DNA of 64,000 nt from Casuarius casuarius (Eukaryota; Chordata; Aves; Casuariiformes; Casuariidae), in assembly GCA_003342895.1 (NCBI GenBank), contig PTFA01000193.1, positions 1,423,838 to 1,487,837 on the forward strand, written 5' to 3'. Shown piece after piece: positions 54,001 through 63,070 of the stretch (the first letter of the stretch is position 1; each line of letters starts with the position of its first letter). The notes below the pieces were generated by a model. The model was not told the DNA's origin, made no database searches, and worked only from the letters and a program-made list of their open reading frames with translations. The translations under genes were made by a program, and so were the position numbers.

Positions 54001-55866
54001 ACATCAGGTGAGCCAGTGGACTGGGAGGGGCTGCCTTGGATGCGCTATCCTCTGCAGAAGCAGGATCCCTGATTCAGACCCCACTGATGGTGGCTTGTTT
54101 CACATCCGAAAGAAGACTGCCCATCCTGGATGTGCTGAACAGCGCAGGGGATCCAGGCAAAGGGTCGAGAGGGGAAGGGGGATGGATTAAGGGTTATTTC
54201 TCCCTGTCCAAGGAGGATCAGCTCATCCCTCCACCTATAAAGCACATGCTAAAGGGAGAAATAGGATCAGGAGAGACCTCACCATATTGACACCAGACAG
54301 AGCTCCAAGGCCAGTGATGCTCCTCAGGGATGGGAGGGTGCAATTTGGGGACAAGGGGGTCNTGTCCCCCCTGCACATCCAGTAACAGCAACCGGACGCT
54401 GAGAGAGACGTCCCCAGCCTGACACCAGGGTTTTGTTCTTCATCCCCCTCTGGCCCCTCCAGGTACTTTGTCAGCTTTGTGATCCAGTTCCAGTTCCACC
54501 AGGCGCTCTGCCAAGCAGCCGGGCACACGGGCCCCCTGCACACGTGTGACATCTACCAGTCCACAGCAGCCGGGAGCCTCCTGGGGTAGGTGCGCAGGGC
54601 AGGGAGAGCCAGCACCTTTATGTGCCTAAATACCTTAATCCAGCCAGGCCTTAGCCGTGCTGGCAAGAGCAGAGGGCTCGCAGGCTCCCCAGGGCTGCGA
54701 CGCGGCAGCCCACCCTACCCAGGAGCCCTGGAGTCTGGGCGGGGGGGAACCCGGGCTGGGCGCAGTGGCTGTAATTGCAAAAGCAGCCACTAGATGGTAG
54801 CTGGGGTCCTGGCAGGAGGAAGGCTGCTCCCCCCTCCTCCTCCTCCTCCACCTGTTCCTTAGGGAAAGCAACTCCCTTCCCCCAAGAAAAGCCCGTGTAA
54901 AATTAACCCTTTCGCCCATAAACTGATCTACATCAAGCCAGAAGCACAGGGGAGCGGGGGGGGGGGGCTTTATCCATGTTAAAGTCCCTAGCACATATGC
55001 AGCCCCCTTTCCCCCTGCTCTGCACCCTTACAACCCCATGGGCACCGAGGGGGCACAAACTGCACCCAGGGGTCCCCAGCAGCAGGAGAGCCAAGCCCTG
55101 GAGAAAAGGCGAGGGCTGGCTGCAAAGAGCAACCCGGGGTCCCCGAGGAACCCACTGGAGCCAATTTCGCCTACCACAGGGAGGCCCTGAAGCTGGGTTT
55201 CAGCAAGCCGTGGCCTGAAGCTATGGAGCTCATCACCGGGCAGCCCAACATGTCTGCTGACGCCCTGCTGAGCTACTTCGAGCCACTCATGACCTGGCTG
55301 GCCGAGGAGAATGAGAAGAACGGGGACACCCTGGGCTGGGCCGAGTACGACTGGACCCCTTACGCAGGTACGTGGGGCTTGGCCGGACCAAGGCCAGGTC
55401 AGAGCTTAGACCTTGCTGGGGCTGGGATGGGGCACGAAGGAGATGTTGAGCTAGTGGCTCTACCTGGCCCAGTGCCCCTTCCTCACCCCAAAACCACAGC
55501 ATATTTGAATGGTTCCCCTTGATTTCATGGGCATCTGAGAGTCCAAAAGGGGCAAGACATCCTGGGACCTTACGGAGCCCCACGAAGGGGCAGGGAGGGC
55601 TGGTGACCCAATGCACCATGGCACAGAGCCACCAGCAGCAACTCTCTCCCTCTTTTGACTTTTTTCCAGCTACCCAAGCGCAAGGCAGCTCTGACCGAGC
55701 CAACTTCCTGGGCATGTCCCTGACCAGAAGTCAAGCTGCAGTAGGCGGCTGGGTCCTGCTTGCCCTGGCACTCGTCTTCGTGGTCACCGTCATCATCTTA
55801 GGTGTCAAATTGTCCTCATTCAGGAGGAGGGCCTTCAAATCCGGCTCAGAAATGGAACTGAAATAA
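37537..55866 (+). CDS. ACE: ACE: somatic-type angiotensin-converting enzyme (two-domain zinc dipeptidyl carboxypeptidase)
   Basis: A type I membrane ectoenzyme of endothelium and epithelium that removes C-terminal dipeptides, converting angiotensin I to II and inactivating bradykinin. Twenty-five exons, all GT-AG, sum to 3,846 nt (1,281 residues plus stop; human somatic form 1,306). The start [18 protein letters not shown] is a signal peptide. The N domain has HEMGH at 376-380 and zinc Glu404; the C domain has HEMGH at 974-978 and Glu1002. Each also has the H.....PYIRY transition-state residues (His506/Tyr516; His1104/Tyr1114). Both domains should therefore be active. The membrane anchor is about 1241-1264 and the tail ends MELK. 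Nine consecutive exon pairs have identical lengths, showing internal duplication. The gene diverges from CYB561 about 10 kb away. Confidence 0.98.
37750..41350. other. ACE intron 1
   Basis: A 3.6-kb intron. CpG-rich at its start (promoter island continuing to about 38,300). No exon, RNA gene or recognisable transposon. Near 40,350-40,410 there are short purine repeats of the type GATACAGAAAAGGA. Confidence 0.8.
41351..41518 (+). CDS. ACE: ACE exon 2
   Basis: Residues 72-127: [20 protein letters not shown] and on to a segment ending LDLDKREQ, the N-domain lid helices. In phase 0 at both ends (168 nt). Sequon NFT is present. Confidence 0.96.
41519..43467. other. ACE intron 2
   Basis: A 1.95-kb intron. 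Overlapping GC-rich open frames occur on both strands but none shows a domain. No repeat family is recognised. Confidence 0.8.
43468..43555 (+). CDS. ACE: ACE exon 3
   Basis: Residues 128-156: [20 protein letters not shown] and NGTCWELEP. It contains the first disulfide cysteine pair of the N domain. The 88-nt length equals exon 15. Confidence 0.97.
43556..43874. other. ACE intron 3
   Basis: A 319-bp intron with a CT-rich acceptor. Nothing else is seen. Confidence 0.9.
43875..44018 (+). CDS. ACE: ACE exon 4
   Basis: Residues 157-204: [20 protein letters not shown] then [10 protein letters not shown] and EAYQMD. The 144-nt length equals exon 16. Confidence 0.97.
44154..44345 (+). CDS. ACE: ACE exon 5
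   Basis: Residues 205-268: [20 protein letters not shown], the [13 protein letters not shown] segment and [12 protein letters not shown]. The 192-nt length equals exon 17. Confidence 0.97.
44589..44686 (+). CDS. ACE: ACE exon 6
   Basis: Residues 269-301: [20 protein letters not shown] then [13 protein letters not shown]. The 98-nt length equals exon 18. Confidence 0.97.
44687..45297. other. ACE intron 6
   Basis: A 611-bp intron holding the (AC)n microsatellite at 44977-45010 and no other feature. Confidence 0.9.
44977..45010. repeat. (AC)17 microsatellite
   Basis: Seventeen uninterrupted AC dinucleotides in ACE intron 6. Likely length-polymorphic. Confidence 0.95.
45298..45470 (+). CDS. 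ACE: ACE exon 7
   Basis: Residues 302-358: [20 protein letters not shown] then the [20 protein letters not shown] block with a conserved Cys and the backbone substrate-binding HASA stretch. The 173-nt length equals exon 19. Confidence 0.98.
45698..45921 (+). CDS. ACE: ACE exon 8 (N-domain zinc site)
   Basis: Residues 359-433. HHEMGH places zinc ligands His376 and His380 and catalytic Glu377 (HEMGH at 45747-45761). Glu404 in GFHEAIGD (45831) is the third ligand, 28 residues later. The 224-nt length equals exon 20. Confidence 0.98.
45922..47286. other. ACE intron 8
   Basis: At 1,365 bp this is the longest intron within the catalytic-domain part of ACE. No exon or named repeat is recognised. 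The equivalent C-domain intron 20 is only 225 bp. Confidence 0.85.
47287..47431 (+). CDS. ACE: ACE exon 9
   Basis: Residues 434-481: [20 protein letters not shown] then [20 protein letters not shown] and YNYDWWYL. The 145-nt length equals exon 21. Confidence 0.97.
47675..47773 (+). CDS. ACE: ACE exon 10
   Basis: Residues 482-515: [20 protein letters not shown] then [14 protein letters not shown]. It carries substrate-binding Lys/His504-506 and Arg515. The 99-nt length equals exon 22. Confidence 0.97.
47996..48118 (+). CDS. ACE: ACE exon 11
   Basis: Residues 516-555: [20 protein letters not shown] then [20 protein letters not shown]. Tyr516 is the transition-state stabilising residue. The 123-nt length equals exon 23. 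Confidence 0.97.
48119..48542. other. ACE intron 11
   Basis: A 424-bp intron beginning with purine-rich GGGAGGAAAGGAGGAAG-type sequence. No other feature. Confidence 0.85.
48543..48754 (+). CDS. ACE: ACE exon 12 (end of N domain)
   Basis: Residues 556-626: [20 protein letters not shown], ending [10 protein letters not shown]. It completes the N domain and enters the interdomain linker. In mammals the next intron holds the testis promoter. Confidence 0.96.
48755..49372. other. ACE intron 12 (position of the mammalian testis-ACE promoter)
   Basis: A 618-bp intron. In mammals the germinal form starts within this intron from its own promoter and first exon. I see no ATG-initiated Ser/Thr-rich exon with a donor here and no clear TATA/CRE pair. 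A germinal form is therefore unsupported, though not excluded. Confidence 0.6.
49373..49509 (+). CDS. ACE: ACE exon 13 (interdomain linker, start of C domain)
   Basis: Residues 627-672: [20 protein letters not shown] then [20 protein letters not shown]. It matches the exon that starts the shared part of the C domain. The acceptor CTCTAG ends at 49372. Confidence 0.96.
49810..49968 (+). CDS. ACE: ACE exon 14
   Basis: Residues 673-725: [20 protein letters not shown], ending [10 protein letters not shown]. This is the counterpart of exon 2 and is nine nt shorter. Confidence 0.96.
49969..50389. other. ACE intron 14
   Basis: A 421-bp intron with no recognisable feature besides the splice sites. 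Confidence 0.9.
50390..50477 (+). CDS. ACE: ACE exon 15
   Basis: Residues 726-754: [20 protein letters not shown] and [10 protein letters not shown]-domain copy of exon 3, same 88-nt length. Confidence 0.97.
50679..50822 (+). CDS. ACE: ACE exon 16
   Basis: Residues 755-802: [20 protein letters not shown], then [10 protein letters not shown] and NKAAVLN. C-domain copy of exon 4. Confidence 0.97.
51047..51238 (+). CDS. ACE: ACE exon 17
   Basis: Residues 803-866: [40 protein letters not shown] and [13 protein letters not shown]-domain copy of exon 5. Confidence 0.97.
51239..51823. other. ACE intron 17
   Basis: A 585-bp intron with no recognisable feature besides the splice sites. Confidence 0.9.
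51824..51921 (+). CDS. ACE: ACE exon 18
   Basis: Residues 867-899: [20 protein letters not shown] then [14 protein letters not shown]-domain copy of exon 6. Confidence 0.97.
51922..52417. other. ACE intron 18
   Basis: A 496-bp intron, pyrimidine-rich toward its 3' end. Nothing else is seen. Confidence 0.9.
52418..52590 (+). CDS. ACE: ACE exon 19
   Basis: Residues 900-956: [20 protein letters not shown] then the [20 protein letters not shown] block. C-domain copy of exon 7. Confidence 0.98.
52591..53034. other. ACE intron 19
   Basis: A 444-bp intron with no recognisable feature besides the splice sites. Confidence 0.9.
53035..53258 (+). CDS. ACE: ACE exon 20 (C-domain zinc site)
   Basis: Residues 957-1031. 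HEMGH at 53084-53098 gives His974, Glu975 and His978; Glu1002 in GFHEAVGD (53168) is the third zinc ligand. C-domain copy of exon 8, same 224-nt length. Confidence 0.98.
53484..53628 (+). CDS. ACE: ACE exon 21
   Basis: Residues 1032-1079: [20 protein letters not shown] then [14 protein letters not shown] and YNQQWWNL. C-domain copy of exon 9. Confidence 0.97.
53909..54007 (+). CDS. ACE: ACE exon 22
   Basis: Residues 1080-1113: [20 protein letters not shown] then [14 protein letters not shown]. His1104 and Arg1113 correspond to the substrate- and chloride-site residues of the C domain. Confidence 0.97.
54008..54462. other. ACE intron 22
   Basis: A 455-bp intron containing one isolated N at 54362. 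Nothing else is seen. Confidence 0.9.
54463..54585 (+). CDS. ACE: ACE exon 23
   Basis: Residues 1114-1153: [20 protein letters not shown] then [20 protein letters not shown]. Tyr1114 is the transition-state residue. The end (AAGSLLG) differs from the charged AGQRLA-type sequence of mammals. Confidence 0.96.
54586..55179. other. ACE intron 23
   Basis: A 594-bp intron with a (CTC)n-like stretch near 54832-54850 and a G run of about a dozen bases near 54956-54968. No other feature. Confidence 0.85.
55180..55367 (+). CDS. ACE: ACE exon 24
   Basis: Residues 1154-1216: [40 protein letters not shown] and [12 protein letters not shown]. End of the C domain. Counterpart of exon 12 but shorter. Confidence 0.97.
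55368..55669. other. ACE intron 24
   Basis: A 302-bp intron with a long T/C acceptor tract. Nothing else is seen. Confidence 0.9.
55670..55866 (+). CDS. ACE: ACE exon 25 (stalk, membrane anchor, cytosolic tail)
   Basis: Residues 1217-1281 and stop TAA (55864-55866). The stalk [20 protein letters not shown] is followed by a hydrophobic helix about 1241-1264 ([20 protein letters not shown]) and a basic tail ending SGSEMELK. The tail is shorter than in human but keeps the GSE.EL context of the CK2-phosphorylated serine (Ser1276 here). Confidence 0.96.
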
Positions 55867-56410
55867 GGCAGCCCCCAGCGGGGCAGAGCACACGTGCCAG
55901 CAGCACGCGCGATGTGCAAGTACTAGCACTCAGGTAGCCCAGCAGTGATGCCTCGTGCAAGGGACACGGGCACACGCGGGTTCACACACAGGCCGATGAG
56001 GCCACGGGTTTCACCAGCCCAGGAACTCCTCCTTCCAATCAGGTTAGACTTTTTTTCACTATGCAAGAGCCAAAACAAAAAAATATCTATTTATTTGTCA
56101 ACGCCTGCATTGTGGGAAGAGAAACTCAGGCCCTGTCAAGGAGCAGCCCTGCTGCCAGCAGGCACCAAGCCATCCCAGGCTGCCCAAGGGGAGCATCCCA
56201 GAAGGGTGGGACAGGGAAGGAGCAGCACCCACCAGCCGTCTCCACACCTCTGTGGCAGGGCAGGCAAAGCCAAGGGGGCTTTGAATGAGCAGAGGGCAGA
56301 CTGGGGAGAGACCGACTGTTTTCTACCTCTGTCCACCCCCCCCCAGTTTGCCCACTGCCGGGCTGTTTGCTTGCATGGATGAAAAATAAAAACATGTCTT
56401 GCTACCCCCA
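55867..56410 (+). other. ACE: ACE 3' untranslated region (inferred)
   Basis: Non-coding sequence after the stop, to just past the AATAAA at 56385-56390. Contains a run of C residues shortly before the signal. Confidence 0.7.
56385..56390 (+). terminator. ACE poly(A) signal
   Basis: AATAAA within GAAAAATAAAAACATG, 519 bp after the stop codon. Cleavage is expected at about 56,400-56,415. A second AATAAA at 56965-56970 could serve a longer isoform. Confidence 0.7.
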
Positions 56411-57144
56411 GAGCAGCGACTCTGCTCCTTCTTGCAGGTAGAAAAGGGGCAGCGGGAGCCGGTATCTCAAAGGGGCTGTGCTCTCGGGCAGGAAAGCTGC
56501 CGCCCCAGCCCTGTGCAAACGCAAATCCCAGGGCACCAGCCTGGCTTCGGGGCCATCCCCACCAGCCCCTCTCCATCCTCTGAAGCCCTCGGCATCCTCA
56601 TCCCACAGCAGTCCCATCCCCCAGCCTGCACTCACAGGCTTCCCATGGGCACATGCCTAAGCAAGGGGATGAATCGGGGCCAGAAATCCCCACTGGAGGC
56701 CTGGATTTCCAGACAAGTCCAAGTTTGATATGCTAGAAGGGTCGAGGGTCAAACAAGGGGTTGCCAAGCCCAAGCACCACGCCGCCGCAGCAGCTCAGCC
56801 CAGGGAGGCCACCCCGAGACACAGCTTCGCTGTGACGGCAGCCACGGTCATTTATGTAAGAGCAAGGGGGGCTCTGAGGTCTGCAATCGCCTCCTGCCCC
56901 TGATTATCTTGGGATCAGCTGTGCTTGAGGCTTTCTTCCCCCCTGTCTGTCTTCTGCTTCTGTAAATAAAACTTCGTATTTGTTCTGCAGTGATTAGGTG
57001 CAAAACTAATCCCAGCCCGAGGATTATTGCAGCCTTAAAGAGCCAAGATCTGCAGTAGTCCTGAGTAGCAGGGGAAATGAGAGAATATGGGACAAGATCC
57101 ACCCCTTCCCCCTCCAGTCTGACAGCATCCGCCCTCAGCCAGGT

Positions 57145-57180
57145 CTTAAAGGGGGAAACTGAGGCCCGGGAGGGCTCTTG
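57145..57180 (-). mobile_element. MIR-like fragment
   Basis: GGGGGAAACTGAGGCCCGGG matches the antisense MIR landmark (GGAAACTGAGGC). Very short, so the assignment is tentative. Confidence 0.4.
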
Positions 57181-57747
57181 GCATTTCTGCTGCAGCCCGG
57201 AGCGGAGCAGAGCGCAGGTGCCTGCCCTCCTACGCGCGGGTTTGTGTTTGTTTTAAATCCTCTGCTGTGCCGAGCACACCCACGGAGAGGTGGAAACAGG
57301 AGCAGTTTGTCTTTCTGCCACAGTCGCTGCAGACGACCCAGGCCCACGTGGGAAACGGCTGCTCGCGCTCGCTGCCGACCGAGAACACCTGCGCTCAGCC
57401 AAGGGTTTGCCCACGGCAGCGACAGGCACCGAGCCCAGCATCACAAAACCTTCCCTCCCTCCCGCCTGCCCGAAACACAGGGCCTGGCAGGCACCTTTTC
57501 GCCTCGGCCTGAGGACAGGGTTAAAGGCCAAGCTCCCCGGCCAGGATGTGTCTGCTTTATATCCAGCACCCTGCATCACCTCCCCACCCTCTCACCCGCT
57601 GACATAATGCTCTCTGCTAGAGACCTGATCTAGCAAGAGCCGGGTTTGAAGCCAAGCAAGCTTGGATTGGAAAGCAGGCTGTTATGGGCATGCTCCATCT
57701 ATCTGTCAGCTCCTCACCTGCTATTTAGAGCTCCAGGGCTCCTTTCT

Positions 57748-57800
57748 GCCCCATTTCACAGAGGAAGAGAGGTCTCCAAGATCACAAAGTTCCTACAGGT
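57748..57800 (-). mobile_element. MIR-like fragment
   Basis: CCCCATTTCACAGAGGAAGA followed by GAGGTCTCCAAGATCACAAAG resembles the antisense MIR core with its ATTTTACAGATGAGGAAAC-type landmark. Diverged. Confidence 0.5.
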
Positions 57801-59635
57801 TTCATGAAAATTGCTGTCAGGATAGAAGAAAGATCCTTGCTATAAGCATTCTCACCCAGGGTGTGCAACACAAGCTCAGTCCTAATTAGACATCAGAGAA
57901 CCCACACCTGAGCTGTCCCCTGCCATGGAAGGGGACACTGCTCCAAGGATGGGTGATGGGTGCACAGAGCTGTTACCTCTGGTCCTGCTCCATCAATGAT
58001 CTGCAAAAACACCCCAGTTTTGACTGCAGTAGTTTCTTATTCCCAATGAATAAGTCCCATCAAGGCCAGTTTATGGGGGAAAGGGGGGGGACATGCAGGT
58101 ACGTGACCCCCAAACCTCCCACAACAGCAGATCTCACCCCCGTTCCACAGGGACAGAGGCATCTCAGCAGACCAGTCCATCCAGGAGACAGGGCCAAAGT
58201 CAAGGCTACCTGCAACACAGCTCAGAAAGGGCTTAAGGCCCAGGCCTGAGCTTAAATAGAGCTGCTGGGCAGAGGGTGTGGGTGGAGGTCCCAGGCGAGG
58301 CTTTTCAGGGCAATTAAGGCCTATTGGTGCTCTCAGGGCCCTGACAGGCAGTGATAAATGTTTGACAAGATGCCTTTAAAATGAGGATGATTTCCCTTCC
58401 CTGTTGTGGTAACATCTGGAGAGCTTTCACTGTCTTCTGGTTCTTGCGTCATGATTTCCGCTGAAATTAGGAGGCTTAGTGAAACTGCTCCTCAGGGGGA
58501 AAAAAAGGCGGAAAAAAGGGGAGATTCCCTCCCCAAATCACATAAATCCTCGAAGAGGAACTCTGGAAGCAGCACATTCGCCAGGCTGTCCCCAGATCTG
58601 TCCCACTGCAAGGTGCCACCTGTGTGCGAGGCTCCTGGAGATGACGTGAGATTTGCTCTCAAATCACAAGAATTAAAAGCAAGACCCACGCCGGATTCCC
58701 TGTTTGCCCTGTGGCCCCTGGCCCCGTTGGGCACGTCAGAAACTCATCTCCCGGAGTTTCTCTGGGAGGGCTCAGAGACTGTGGAGGGAGCTGGGATGCC
58801 GGGGACAGCCCGGGACCCCCTGTGGCGGGGAGCCTGGCACGACGGCTGCGGGACCGAAGGACAAATGCGGCCATCTCAGATGCCTTGGTCGGGAAGGGGA
58901 CCAGCACCCGCCCACTGGGGGACGAGGACCGGGAAGGGAGGGTGCACCTGGGCGGCAGACCCTGCGCCGGGTGCTGGAGGTGCTGTGTCCCGCGGGGAGG
59001 TGGCTGGCGGTGGGTGCGGGTCTGAGCCCCCCGCGGCCCCCCGCCGGCGCGCGGGCGGGCTGGAGGCGGCCGGGCCAGGTCTATTCTTAGCCGGCCGGGG
59101 GCCAGGAGCGGGCCGGGCGCGCGGGGCCGCGTTCCTCGCATTCCTGCGCCCCACGGGGACAAGGAGCGCCTGGAAAAATGCAGCCGGCGGCTTGGCAGCA
59201 CCAGGCACCCGGGGGCCGGCCGGAGGGGCCACGGCGGGCTCGCCGCTGCCCTGCTGCACCACCCTCGGGACTGGCCCACGTGCAAGGTGGGGTGGCCACG
59301 TCACGGCACCCCCCTGCCCCACGTGGCACGGGGCGAGGGACACCGCATGGGGCAGGCTTTCCTAGAGGACAGTAGCTGCCACAGGGACATGATGCTCCCA
59401 CTAAAGCGTCCCCCCCCCCCAGTCTCCCCCAGCCCCATGGCTCAGCTAAGATCCCCTACACAGAGGGTAAGGCTGGCTCCCGACCCTCCCAGCCCAGCTC
59501 TGCTGTTGTCCCCTCCATCAGCCATCGAGCAGGGATGTGCTGCTTTGCCCAGCATCTCCCTGGCAGAAGGGACCCCCCCCCATGTGAATCCCCTGCCCAT
59601 CCCAGCACCCATCCCAGCGCCCATCTGGATGTGTC

Positions 59636-59765
59636 CCAGCCTGGCTGGGGAATGCATCACATTGGGCACCTGGATGGTGCCAGGTCCCAGCCTGGCCGGG
59701 GATGTGTCGCATCGGGCACCTGGCTGGGTCCCAGCCTGGCCGGGGGATGTGTCACATCGGTGGGA
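59636..59765. repeat. Tandem repeat of about 50 bp, 2.5 copies
   Basis: Units of the form CCCAGCCTGGCTGGGG, ATGTGTCACATCGGGCACC, TGGATGGTGCC recur three times with small differences. Confidence 0.85.
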
Positions 59766-60377
59766 ACTGGGCTGAGCCCCCTGCCCAGCCCCGCAGAGCC
59801 CCCAGCCCCACATGGGCTCTCAGTCCTGCTCCCCGGGGGTGTCCCGGCAGCAGGACCTCAGCCAGGCTCAGCTCCAGTCCCAAACTGCCCCTTCACTCCC
59901 CGGCCAGGCGCTGCCCGTGCCCCCCTGCACCGGCGCGGTGGGGGACCCTGGGCCAGTCCAGCGGAGGGAACCGTCCCAACCCCCCGAGCTCCCGCTCGAG
60001 CTGACGTTTTTCTCCTCCGAGGCCTTGTACGCAGCAAGGAGAAAATTGCTGCAGATTGAAAAGCAATTCAGCTTTGAATGCTTGACAGTGGAGTGCGTTG
60101 CCAAGCCCTTGACGGCCGGCTCTCCTCTCTCCGCCACGCCAAGGAGAGTTTTCTGCCAAAGAGATGAGCCGCAGGCACTGCCAGCACCCCCTCCCTGGCA
60201 GCCGCGAAGCAGGGCCACGGTCTGCCCTTCGCCGGCCGTCCCTGCGGCATCGCCTTGAGTTATTGCAGCCCCGCTGGCGGCCGCCGGCTCGCACCATCCA
60301 TCTCGTGTGAGCGGGCGGCTGGGAGGCTCCGCTTCTCCTCCCAGCCCTGCCGCCGACTCGCTCAAGGACTGCGGGTG

Positions 60378-60422
60378 AGTCGCGAGCCCGCTCCGGGCCT
60401 CAGTTTCCCCTGCTGTGAAGCC
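60378..60422 (+). mobile_element. MIR-like fragment
   Basis: CCGGGCCTCAGTTTCCCC followed by TGCTGTGAAG resembles the sense MIR landmark (CCTCAGTTTCC.CATCTGTAAA). Confidence 0.5.
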
Positions 60423-62970
60423 AGGACGTGCAGGACGGAGGGAGCAGCGCTCGGGGCGGCAGGGGCAGGGCACTGCCCGAGTCTGTCTGAACGGAGCTGA
60501 ATTTGTGGTTAGCTTCTCCTCTCAAATCCCTGCTTTTCATCTTCATCACCCGCTTGGGTGCCTCGTTCAAGACCCACAGCAGCCTCCTGTGTCCCAGAGA
60601 GGAGCCTGGGGACGGGCAGGGCAGCGCCGGGGAGGGAGCAGGGGACAAGTCCCAACCCAGCCAGGAGCTGAACCCCCCCAAGACACGGGGGATGATGCCA
60701 GGAGTCCTCCCCTCTCCCCCCGGCCAGCAAGGGGCCGGGCCTCCCCTGTGATGGATGGACTCCCTTCTCCCAAAAGACGAATTCCTCTGCGGCGTGACGG
60801 CTGCGGGGAGGCAGCCCCCTCCGCCGCAGCAGCCTGACAGCCGGCACTGCTCCAGCGACAGTCCCAAGGCACCGGTAACGCTCCTGGCCGAGGTGCCCCG
60901 GCCCGGGGGGTGGCATCCGCCAGGGGAAATGCCTCCACTCAGCGTCGCAGAAAGCGCAGGCTCTCGAGGGTTAATTTTAGCTGCGCATTTAACTGTTGGA
61001 GATGGTTTTATACTTAGCAGACAAACAGCGCCATGGGGAAAGCGTGGAAAAAAACACCAGGATTTGGAGTGGTGGGACAGCCGAGGAGAGAGCTAGGTCG
61101 TGGATTAGACCTCCCCCTTGTAAAATCCACCTACATGTATCCCCCTTTCCCATAGCTCCCCTCCAGGGCCACGACTCCGACGCCGATTCCTCCCTCCCCT
61201 CTCCCATCCCCAGAGCATCTTCCAGCTCCTGGAAGAAGTCAGATTTTGAGAGCAAAGCGCAGGTATGAACAGTGCTGGCCAGACGGGACCCCTGAGCCTG
61301 CAGCATCCCGGTGCAGGGTCCGAGGCCCCATCTTCTCTGCAAAGACACGTGTTTGGGCGACAGCCTTGGTAGGCGCAAGGAGCTTTGGGGACTGCAAAAG
61401 TCCCACACTGCTCTCTTCCCTGAGTATCGCTCTCTGGCTGTGTTTGCAGTTTGGAGATTGCATGGAGTTTGGGAATTGCAGAACTGTGGAGAAACACCAT
61501 TTCTTGGTTTGCAAACATTTCTCTCAGCAGGCGTCAGCCGGGAGCTGCCGCGGGTGGATCCGAGTGGGTGCCTTTCCCCGGTGAGCCGCTCATCACGAAC
61601 CGGCCATCCCGAATCCGCAGCCCCTTTCACGGGGCTGAGCCTCTCCTCCGCTCTCCGGCTGCTCCCTGCGTCACGCAGCCGCTGGTAACCCACGCTCAGG
61701 GCTCTCCTGCCCCCCGTTACCTTGTTCGGCAGCGACTGCACCTGCCTAACGCACCGCCACGTGCAGCCCCTCGCCGGGGTGGATCATAACTCCCTGCAAA
61801 GTGCAAATATTTTACTTCCTGCCATTGTTATTTGGAATCCCCTGGCTCCCCTTCTGCCGTGAATGCTCCCCTCACAAACCAAACACAGCGATTATTGTAC
61901 CTGGGCTTTGCACTCACAGATGGCTTTTTATGAATTTATGGTGCAGGACTGGGGAGGGGGAGGGCACACAGGTCTCCTTTTCCCTGGAAATCGAGTGGTT
62001 TCCCATTGATTCCCCAGGGTGGGGGAAGGAAGGAAGGATGGGGGGAGAAGCTAAACCTCAGAAACACTCTCTGAGGAGGAGGAGAGGAAAGAACTGAGCG
62101 AGAGAGGAGGAGGAAGGGAGCAGAGGAAGGAGAGAGAGAGGATTACCGATCAGTTGAATTAGAGGGAGCCCTTCAGCTGCCTTGAACAGCAGGAGAATTT
62201 GCCCAGAGACCCCAATTCTTCCGATTTGGGATAAAATGTAAGCACAGGATTAACTGCAAGCATATGCTTAAGTCCTGGTGAAGCCCGGGGAATTGAAAGG
62301 AGTCCAGTGCTCCTGAGGAGGGCAGGGAGGCAGGACGCAGGCTGGCCAGGCTCGTGGATGAACCAGCCCGCGCCGCGAGGACGAGCTGGGGGGCTGGAAG
62401 AGCCCGGGGGGAGCTGGGAGGCTGCTGGAGCTCAGCCAGTGACCCAGGAGGGTAGAGCAGGACTCAGCCCTGCTGGCAGGGCTGCACGGGGAGGAGGTTT
62501 GGGAAGAGAGGCTCTTCCATCAGCCAGGCAGTGGGATGAGACACTGACCAGAGAAGGGGGGATGAAGTGGCCTCACTGCCAAGCCCAGAGGGTGCCAACC
62601 TTCATGGCTGCTTGCTCCACAGCCCTGGGCCTGGCAGAGGGGACAGAGAGGACCCCGAGGTCCCAGGAGTCCCCCCGTGCTCCCATCATGGACCCGATCA
62701 CCTCTGGGGACAGCTCTGAGCCCAGCTGAAGCTGGCACGTGCCTGTATCATCAGATACATCTTTGTCCACGTGATGTGTCCATGAACATCCAGCACTGAT
62801 TTATGGGATGAGAGGAGGGCAGGAGGCCAGCCTTAAATCCTGACTGCCTGGTGATTAATAATCATAATTATCATTATATTAGCCATAATAATAACAGTTT
62901 GCTTTCCCTTGCAGAACCGGTCATCCAGGAATCTCAGAGCAGTTTTACAAGGCTGAGTGACCAGCATCCC

Positions 62971-63070
62971 TATTTTCTGCTGAGGAAATTGCGGCACAGA
63001 GCTGTCTCCCTCGAGTCACCCGGTATATCAACAAGAAAACAGAGAAGGCAGGAGCCTGGACTCCGCGTCC
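62971..63070 (-). mobile_element. MIR/CORE-SINE fragment (best copy)
   Basis: TATTTTCTGCTGAGGAAATT, GCGGCACAGAGCTGTC, CGAGTCACCC and GGCAGGAGCCTGGACTCC follow the order of landmarks in antisense MIR over about 100 bp. Old and diverged. Confidence 0.65.

Noticed and set aside
56848..57102. A minus-strand frame with a hydrophobic segment and basic tail, 3' of ACE
   Set aside because: It has a membrane-like look only. There is no family resemblance, and it includes an AATAAA-containing AT patch on the other strand. Treated as chance.
59811..60258. A 148-codon open frame downstream of ACE
   Set aside because: Pro/Ser-rich, GC-driven composition, overlapped by long frames on the other strand, no recognisable motif and no splice context.
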